A stretch of 13,616 nucleotides of DNA, taken from NCBI GenBank assembly GCA_903957405.1, contig CAJBPC010000134.1:1-13616 (forward strand), given 5' to 3'. The position numbers were made by a program, and so were the translations under genes. Under the pieces are notes generated by a model. It had not been told where the DNA came from. It ran no database searches and worked only from the letters and a program-made list of their open reading frames with translations. The DNA is from an uncultured bacterium (GTDB lineage Bacteria > Bacteroidota > Bacteroidia > Chitinophagales > Chitinophagaceae). This document shows, in pieces, positions 9,301 to 13,616 of this stretch (positions are counted from its first letter, which is position 1; every line of letters starts with the position of its first letter).

Positions 9301-9504
9301 CTTGAAAGACAGTGGCGAAGCGGAAGCGACTCCTTCCGGCAATAAGATCTTAGGCAATACGGCAGGTGCTGGCTCTATCAGTTCATCCTTACGGAGTTTG
9401 TATTCCTGTCCTCCGATCTTTGCAAAACGATCCTGTTGGGAGAAAGACTTTTCGGATGCAAGGAGGGTGGCAGCCAATAAAACGAATGCTACTGGATTTT
9501 TCAT
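6367..9504 (-). CDS. GH2-family glycoside hydrolase with C-terminal GATase-1-like domain
   Basis: This 1045-aa secreted protein has a signal peptide at about 1-23 (SFSQ/QD). An unusual helical N-terminal stretch (about 30-105) comes before the GH2 sugar-binding domain (about 110-275; FKGVDYKAEVYFNG, GFFAPFEFDIT). The immunoglobulin-like domain spans about 276-410. The TIM barrel (about 415-745) begins with YLNGKQIRLRGAN. E530 in TYVNE is the predicted acid/base, and E621 in GCGEFGAEG is the predicted nucleophile. IDAWPAGW (713-720), followed by PKKAFFAYRNALEP (731-744), resembles the barrel end of GH2 beta-mannosidases and exo-beta-glucosaminidases more than LacZ. A further beta domain follows. 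The last 190 residues form a Rossmann/GATase-1-like domain (ARLVIIDDHAEYDK; VRKGGKVLFTEIPAG) with no cysteine at the usual nucleophile position. ATG 9504 is preceded by an in-frame GTG at 9507, which could also serve as the start. The gene sits behind the hairpin terminator downstream of SusD. The family is clear, while the sugar specificity is not. Confidence 0.9.
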   Translation of the reverse strand: MKNPVAFVLLAATLLASEKSFSQQDRFAKIGGQEYKLRKDELIEPAPAVLPKILLPEGVASASPLSFKKMLDSKEGLQAELDSIRRAYAPFLKNLSPLMNSGRIRIPLSTMQWRKETDEDRKDFSHTVSARGQWEEVKIPHYGPPVGHAVTYYTREVDINDSMLRKGSLFVCFKGVDYKAEVYFNGTYCGSHEGFFAPFEFDITRLAKKGKNRLLVKVMNEPTTTGSTDENGNQVVGNKIYAAGGPGYDEPVEGWHLCPPAMGIYQDCFIEARSEVFISDIFVRPMTGSAAAEIWVEVYNATLKPKSVSLEFSVFGQNFSDTVFLNKAYDPSITHVPGIGDMVKPTDWMQKPIPMEYGPNYLKIPVSMGDFRWWQQDQPWLYALHATLRTPENPHADMQSRHFGMRSFEMDTMNIPKGTMYLNGKQIRLRGANSMGFEQNDVIKKNWQQLTDDLLLAKLCNMNFIRFTQRPVQSEVYDYCDMLGMLNQTDLPFFGAIRVNQFKEAVKQAEEMERLVRNHPSTIMVTYVNERFPNAEGSPHRSFAEASEIHRVYKALDQAVLLSNPDRVIKAGDGDYDPPAPGLPDSHCYNTWYNGHAMDLGKMHKGYWQLIKPGWNYGCGEFGAEGLDPLNVMRKYYPASWLPTDKADDLAWNANRISKAQTNTMHYMWYPTQKGVSDWIDESQTFQAWAVDFITEALRRDKRNVSSAVHLFIDAWPAGWMKAIMDVDRQPKKAFFAYRNALEPLMVSLRTDRNAWYAGEHGEIEAWICNDRNVVPANNRIGYEVVVGGKTIVRQSISANIPENSSLFQGMIRFRIPSLSVRTKGYVKAGIFNEQGICIFTTTQELELYPAFTPSKASTYTLGAKDGKAAALAAQMNAAVVSSIDKARLVIIDDHAEYDKNRQAIDDFVRKGGKVLFTEIPAGKYVIADKPVEVKKTIMGEYYFANPAAQLLQDKQFKSKDFFMWYDKKADYIQPLLRNVFRAEGWTPVLTTGLCNFGGDDPSGYLAAATYDLGKGRFIFCELTLADRILENPAAFALLKKLAGQ

Positions 9505-9540
9505 CACAATTGATTTGAAAACGACCTATGCCTGGTATGG

Positions 9541-9582
9541 AAAAGGCCAATCCCTTCATCTTTGAAAGAAGAGGGATTGGCC
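9541..9582 (-). terminator. Intrinsic terminator downstream of the SusD-like gene
   Basis: A perfect 10-bp inverted repeat is present: GGCCAATCCC at 9545-9554 and GGGATTGGCC at 9573-9582, with an 18-nt loop. In minus-strand sense the hairpin starts 25 nt past the SusD-like stop codon and runs directly into TTTT (9544-9541). This is the layout of a rho-independent terminator for the SusC-SusD transcript. Only 36 nt separate it from the GH2 start codon. The T-tract is short, so partial read-through into the GH2 and GH20 genes is plausible and would lower enzyme expression relative to SusCD. On the plus strand no T-tract follows. Confidence 0.8.
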
Positions 9583-9607
9583 AATTGAAAGTATGATTTG
9601 TTATCCG

Positions 9608-11293
9608 TTAGTAACCGGGATTCTGAAGGAGTTTCGCACCTATGTTCCTGTCAATCTCCGATTGCGGAATGGGAAGCAGGTTGTTGTGTGCCGCAACGCT
9701 GGTGCGCTGGTTCACCTCACCGTATTTCTTAACGCGATCGAATACCAATCCCAGGCGCATGAGCGTGAGCATCCTGTATTCTTCACCGTACAATTCCCGT
9801 ACGCGTTCGTCGAGGATATAGTCGATCGTCATTTCAGCCGCTGTTGCCAGAGGGGCTTTTGCCCGTGTTCTGATGACATTCACATCCGCAGCTGCGTTGG
9901 CCTTGTCACCTTTGGCAAGGTATGCTTCTGCGCGGAGGAGATATGTTTCCGGCAACCTCATGACATACTGGTCTTTGGTGTATCCGTAGATGAAGTCTCC
10001 GCCGAAATGCTTGTCTGTTCCGAACTTCGTCCAGTTGGGGTAAACAAACCACATCGAATCCTCATACGCCGTTAAGAACGATTTTGGGATGAGGTCGCCT
10101 TTCTTGTAGGCTGGTTGTGAGCCGGCGGCGGGGATGTCTCCACCGAAGTAATAATTCCTTCTGATATTGGCTTCATTGTTCCGGATATCACCGCTGGCAT
10201 TGCCCCAGATCTGCCAGTTGGAATAATCCGTTCCGCGAACGAAGGATGCACCTCTTCCTATGCTGTCAGATGCTCCGGGAACATTGAGTTTTGCCTTTGC
10301 GAAGAGCCAATGGCGGCACCAGTAGGCACGTCCCTGGGTCATCCAGTTGCCGAGTGTGGGGTAAGACACACCGCCGCCGGGCACGTTGCGTTCAAACTGA
10401 GCCACCCAGATGGCTTCACGGTTGCCCATTTGGTAGTCTGTGTTGTTGATCTCATGAAGATCCCAGTAGTAGTCAGTCGGTGTTCCACGTGTGGTCGTGT
10501 TCTCCGTCCGCCTGGCTCCGAAGCGTGTATTCATGAGGGAATAGGCGCCATTGGTGCCGTTTATCACCCGTGTTGCGGCAGCGATCGCCCCGTCGTAATC
10601 CTTCAGGATGATATTCACTTCCGACAGGAGGTGATCGGCCGCGGCGCGTACCACTTTGCCCGCTACCGATGTCGTGAGCGGAAGGTTCAGCCTGGCGAAT
10701 TCAAGGTCTTTCTTCACGAAATCATAGCACTCCGCCTGTGTGTTCCTGACGAAGTCTACTTTGGGTTCGGTGACCGGACCGGCGAGGATGGGTACTCCAC
10801 CGAAAGCGATGGTGAGGTTCCTGTAAGCCCAGGCCCGGAAGAAGCTTGCCTCTGCCAGCAGGACGGTTTTTTCAGCGGCTGTGATCTTTGCCAGTGGATT
10901 TTCAACGCCGGCGATGACCGTGTTGGCATATTTCACGATGGCATAATTCCAGCTCCACCATTTGGATGACTGGCCATCCTGTGAATTGATCTTGGTATAG
11001 TTCACCCATGCCGCATTGGGATCGGCGATGTAGACCGTTGTGGTTGCAGCCACATCGAAATTCACTCCCAGATGCCAGAGGTCAGTCCATCCGTCAGCAG
11101 AATTATAAAAATACTGCACCTGACGGTAACAGGAGTTCAGGGCAAGATCGAACTGAGATTTCGTGATGAGTGCGTTGTCCACCGTCAGACCATCCCTTCG
11201 GACTTCGTCCAGGAATTCATCGTCTTTTTTGCAACCTGTCACAACCGACAGTGCGAAAAGGAAGATCGCGATGTGTTTTAATTTGAATTGCAT
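9608..11293 (-). CDS. SusD/RagB-like outer-membrane glycan-binding lipoprotein
   Basis: This 561-aa surface lipoprotein is the partner of the adjacent SusC-like transporter. SusD proteins cap the transporter and capture oligosaccharides. A lipoprotein signal peptide ends at VVTGC, with C21 as the lipidated cysteine, followed by the acidic KKDDE stretch typical of lipoproteins exported to the surface in this phylum. The N-terminal SusD domain with TPR-like helices spans about 23-230. The C-terminal RagB/SusD region has MRLPETYLLRAEAYL (445-459), ILDERVRELYGEEYR (493-507) and the family's terminal LLPIPQSEIDRN (539-550). The length is usual for the family. The start lies 20 bp beyond the SusC-like stop, with no clear Shine-Dalgarno sequence, as is common in Bacteroidota. 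The two genes should be translated from one message. A strong hairpin follows its stop codon. The bound glycan cannot be told from sequence. Confidence 0.96.
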   Translation of the reverse strand: MQFKLKHIAIFLFALSVVTGCKKDDEFLDEVRRDGLTVDNALITKSQFDLALNSCYRQVQYFYNSADGWTDLWHLGVNFDVAATTTVYIADPNAAWVNYTKINSQDGQSSKWWSWNYAIVKYANTVIAGVENPLAKITAAEKTVLLAEASFFRAWAYRNLTIAFGGVPILAGPVTEPKVDFVRNTQAECYDFVKKDLEFARLNLPLTTSVAGKVVRAAADHLLSEVNIILKDYDGAIAAATRVINGTNGAYSLMNTRFGARRTENTTTRGTPTDYYWDLHEINNTDYQMGNREAIWVAQFERNVPGGGVSYPTLGNWMTQGRAYWCRHWLFAKAKLNVPGASDSIGRGASFVRGTDYSNWQIWGNASGDIRNNEANIRRNYYFGGDIPAAGSQPAYKKGDLIPKSFLTAYEDSMWFVYPNWTKFGTDKHFGGDFIYGYTKDQYVMRLPETYLLRAEAYLAKGDKANAAADVNVIRTRAKAPLATAAEMTIDYILDERVRELYGEEYRMLTLMRLGLVFDRVKKYGEVNQRTSVAAHNNLLPIPQSEIDRNIGAKLLQNPGY

Positions 11294-11313
11294 ATGTCTT
11301 GGATTAAGTGCGA

Positions 11314-13616
11314 TTAGAAGTTGATGTTGGTTCCGAAATTGATGGTTCTGAAAAGTGGATTGGACCTGCCGAGTGATCCAGCGTTCTCAGGGTCCATTCC
11401 CAGCCAGTTCGTGAACATCGCGGGGTTCTTTGCAGACACATAGAACCTGAGACCGCTCATCTTGAACTTGGCAAGCAACTTGGGATCGAGGCTATACTGG
11501 AGACTGACATCCTGAACCCTTACGAATGTCCTTTCCTTCGGATATGAGTATCCGTAAGGGTTGGAATAATTCGGGCGGGAGAAGGTGTTGCTTGGCGTCT
11601 CTGGAGTCCAGTACTGCTCATTGATCCAGTTCTGTTGTTGGTTATTTCCGAAGGTCGTAAGGTTGTAGGTGGAATTGGCGGCACTGTAAAAGTTAGACGA
11701 TCCGCCACCGACGATGGAGTTGAAGTTGACATAAAACTGCCAGTTCTTGTAAGAGACGGTATGCGCAAAGCTCCAGCTGAAGCGCGGCTGCACATATCCT
11801 ACGATGGTCCTGTCAAGCGAGTTGATCTTACCGTCAGGAAGTCCATCACCCCTTGCCAATCCATTGATGTCAAGGATCTTGAGATCGCCTGGTTTTGCTC
11901 CGAATTGGGCGATATATTCTGCATCACCCGCCTGTACGATGCCGTCGACCCGATAGTCGAAGATGGCATTTATCGGCTGTCCGATGAACCACCTGTTGCC
12001 GAGATCATCATCCTCTACGCCGTCACCATTGGCATCGACACCTGTGAGGGAGACGATCTTGTTGCGGTTCATCCAGTAGTTGGCCGTGGCCTCCCAGCGG
12101 ATGCCGTTGGATGATTTTGGCTGAAGGATAACGCCCGTGACAGATATTTCAAGTCCTTTATTGTCGACCTGGCCGATATTGGTACGGACAGAATTGAACC
12201 CGGTCAGGAATGGAAGCGAACGTGTGAGCAACTGGTCTGTTGTCTGGCTCTGGTAGACGTTGACGTCACCCGTGATGCGGCTGTTAAAGAGTCCGAAGTT
12301 GATGCCGGCATTGATCGTAGTGGTCTTCTCCCAGGAGAGCTGTTTGTTGGCCAGGCTGCTTTGGTAAATGAAGAGGCTGCTGGTCGTTCCAAAAACGGTC
12401 GTACCCGATGCGATGTTCGCGAGCGTCTCGTAGGGATCGATGCCCTGGTTGCCATTCTGACCATATGCCAACCTGAGTTTCAGGTAGTTGACCTGAGGGA
12501 TGGCATTCTTGAAGAAATCCTCTTCACTGATCGCATAAGCCACTGCACCGCCGAAGAAGTTCGCATATTTATTACCCGGGGCGAATGCGGAATATCCGTC
12601 CCTTCTGTAGTTCATCGTCAGATAATACTTACTGTCGTAGTTGTAGTTGATACGACCCAGGTACGCGAGGTTCGACAATTCATTGATGGAGGAGGATACC
12701 CGCTGATTTGCAGGATTGCCAAGATGCAATCCATAGTATCCGAGTACCGTCGTACCTGCACTTCCGAAATCAGTTGCGCTGGTAGCCACACGGGAGCTCG
12801 TATTCTTATCCCTTTGGTAGCCTGCAAGGGCATCCACGGAATGAAGTCCGAACATCCGCTTGTAGGAGAGTAGGTTCTGGATTTCCCATGAGCTTGACTG
12901 CAGTGTCGACATGCTGCCGTAAGCGCTGGGAAGATACCTGGCAGGATTGGCGAGATCGGCCGGATTGTCAGGATTGACGAAGAAATTTTCATGCCGGAAG
13001 CTTCCGCTCACAAAATCCGACTTGTACTGGTTCACGTTGATGCGATAGTTAAGTCCCTTTACAAAAGGGATATCCGCACTCAGGTAACCGATGATCCTAT
13101 TGCTGTTGTATTTCTCGAGGTTATCGTCGTACAGACCTGGAGCTCCTGCATTTCCCCAATAGGGATTTACGAGGTTCGCAGGTGTGGGATAACGGTCAAG
13201 GATACCCTTTGACTCATCCAGCCATTTGTAGGAATACGGCGTACCGATGGTTGCCTGTCCCATATCGGGAGGCGTACCGGAGTAATCCCTTGCGGAATAG
13301 AAGAAGCTCATGCCGTAATCCAGCCAACTGGTGATTTTCGCATCCACCTTGGCGGTCACGGTGTATTTTTTGAAATTGTCATTGTCCAGCACACCCTTTT
13401 GGTTGAGGTAACCCACGGAAGCATAGTAGTTGACCTTGTCACTCTTACCCGATACGCTGACATTGAGGTCGTTTAGCGGTGCAACCTGCGTGATTTCCTT
13501 CAGCCAATCCATCTCTTGTCCGGCCTTATATGCGACCACTTCCTTTGTATCGAGGACCTTCTCCAGAGAAAGGTCTGCCTGACCGGCAAGCCTTCTGTTG
13601 TCTGTCCTCCATTTGA
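11314..13616 (-). CDS. SusC/RagA-like TonB-dependent outer-membrane transporter (5' partial)
   Basis: The frame is open to the right edge of the window, so the gene is cut at its 5' end and 766 codons plus the stop are visible. The GTG at 13537-13539 is an internal codon, not the start: in-frame family-like sequence (TDNRRLAGQADLSLEKVL) precedes it. Recognisable SusC barrel stretches are LNVSVSGKSDKVNYYASVGYLNQKG near the N-terminal end, YNYDSKYYLTMNYRRDGYSAF in the middle, and WQFYVNFNSIVGG, FVRVQDVSLQYSL and the terminal aromatic RTINFGTNINF. The signal peptide, carboxypeptidase-D-like domain, TonB box and most of the plug are missing. Given the usual family length of about 1000 aa, roughly 250-300 residues lie outside. 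The role is energy-dependent import of glycan fragments presented by SusD. Two Asp/Gly-rich loops resembling calcium-binding turns lie at about 12003-12039 and 11811-11877. Confidence 0.96.
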   Translation of the reverse strand, partial: KWRTDNRRLAGQADLSLEKVLDTKEVVAYKAGQEMDWLKEITQVAPLNDLNVSVSGKSDKVNYYASVGYLNQKGVLDNDNFKKYTVTAKVDAKITSWLDYGMSFFYSARDYSGTPPDMGQATIGTPYSYKWLDESKGILDRYPTPANLVNPYWGNAGAPGLYDDNLEKYNSNRIIGYLSADIPFVKGLNYRINVNQYKSDFVSGSFRHENFFVNPDNPADLANPARYLPSAYGSMSTLQSSSWEIQNLLSYKRMFGLHSVDALAGYQRDKNTSSRVATSATDFGSAGTTVLGYYGLHLGNPANQRVSSSINELSNLAYLGRINYNYDSKYYLTMNYRRDGYSAFAPGNKYANFFGGAVAYAISEEDFFKNAIPQVNYLKLRLAYGQNGNQGIDPYETLANIASGTTVFGTTSSLFIYQSSLANKQLSWEKTTTINAGINFGLFNSRITGDVNVYQSQTTDQLLTRSLPFLTGFNSVRTNIGQVDNKGLEISVTGVILQPKSSNGIRWEATANYWMNRNKIVSLTGVDANGDGVEDDDLGNRWFIGQPINAIFDYRVDGIVQAGDAEYIAQFGAKPGDLKILDINGLARGDGLPDGKINSLDRTIVGYVQPRFSWSFAHTVSYKNWQFYVNFNSIVGGGSSNFYSAANSTYNLTTFGNNQQQNWINEQYWTPETPSNTFSRPNYSNPYGYSYPKERTFVRVQDVSLQYSLDPKLLAKFKMSGLRFYVSAKNPAMFTNWLGMDPENAGSLGRSNPLFRTINFGTNINF

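Noticed and set aside
13537..13539. GTG as the start codon of the SusC-like gene
   Set aside because: The same frame continues upstream without a stop to the window edge with family-like sequence, and a SusC protein needs a plug domain and signal peptide before this point.

Overview
This 13.6 kb window looks like chromosomal DNA of a Bacteroidota bacterium, probably of the Chitinophagaceae type. The placement rests on a SusC/SusD outer-membrane pair, DUF4369-TlpA-type thioredoxin architecture, secreted glycoside hydrolases with Sec signal peptides, starts without clear Shine-Dalgarno sequences, and a moderately GC-rich composition. The genus is inference only. I see no rRNA, tRNA, CRISPR array, insertion sequence, integrase or phage gene.

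Layout, left to right. (1) The last 49 codons of an unidentified plus-strand gene (1-150). (2) A minus-strand periplasmic TlpA-like thioredoxin (253-1392). (3) A 361-bp divergent intergenic region holding a 7-bp dyad. (4) A plus-strand secreted protein of 708 aa (1754-3880) that resembles a glycoside hydrolase, with a GH20b/GH67N-like N-terminal domain and no family I can assign safely. It runs tail to tail, with a 12-bp gap, into (5) a minus-strand GH20 beta-N-acetylhexosaminidase with a C-terminal F5/8-type domain (3893-6238). To its right on the same strand lie (6) a 1045-aa GH2 enzyme with a C-terminal GATase-1-like domain (6367-9504), (7) a hairpin terminator (9541-9582), (8) a SusD-like lipoprotein (9608-11293), and (9) a SusC-like TonB-dependent transporter cut by the right edge (11314-13616).

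Transcribed right to left, items 9 to 5 form a polysaccharide utilization locus: SusC - SusD - terminator - GH2 - GH20. The likely division of labour is that SusD binds glycan at the cell surface, SusC imports oligosaccharides, and the GH2 and GH20 exo-enzymes trim them. The convergent 708-aa protein probably adds another activity on the same glycan. GH20 together with a GH2 barrel of the mannosidase/glucosaminidase style points to an N-acetylhexosamine-containing glycan (N-glycan, chitin-type or similar). The substrate is inference. The regulator and the N-terminal part of SusC would lie beyond the right edge.

The items most worth a second look are the unassigned 708-aa protein, the composite GH2 enzyme, and the strong terminator that separates the SusCD genes from the enzyme genes.
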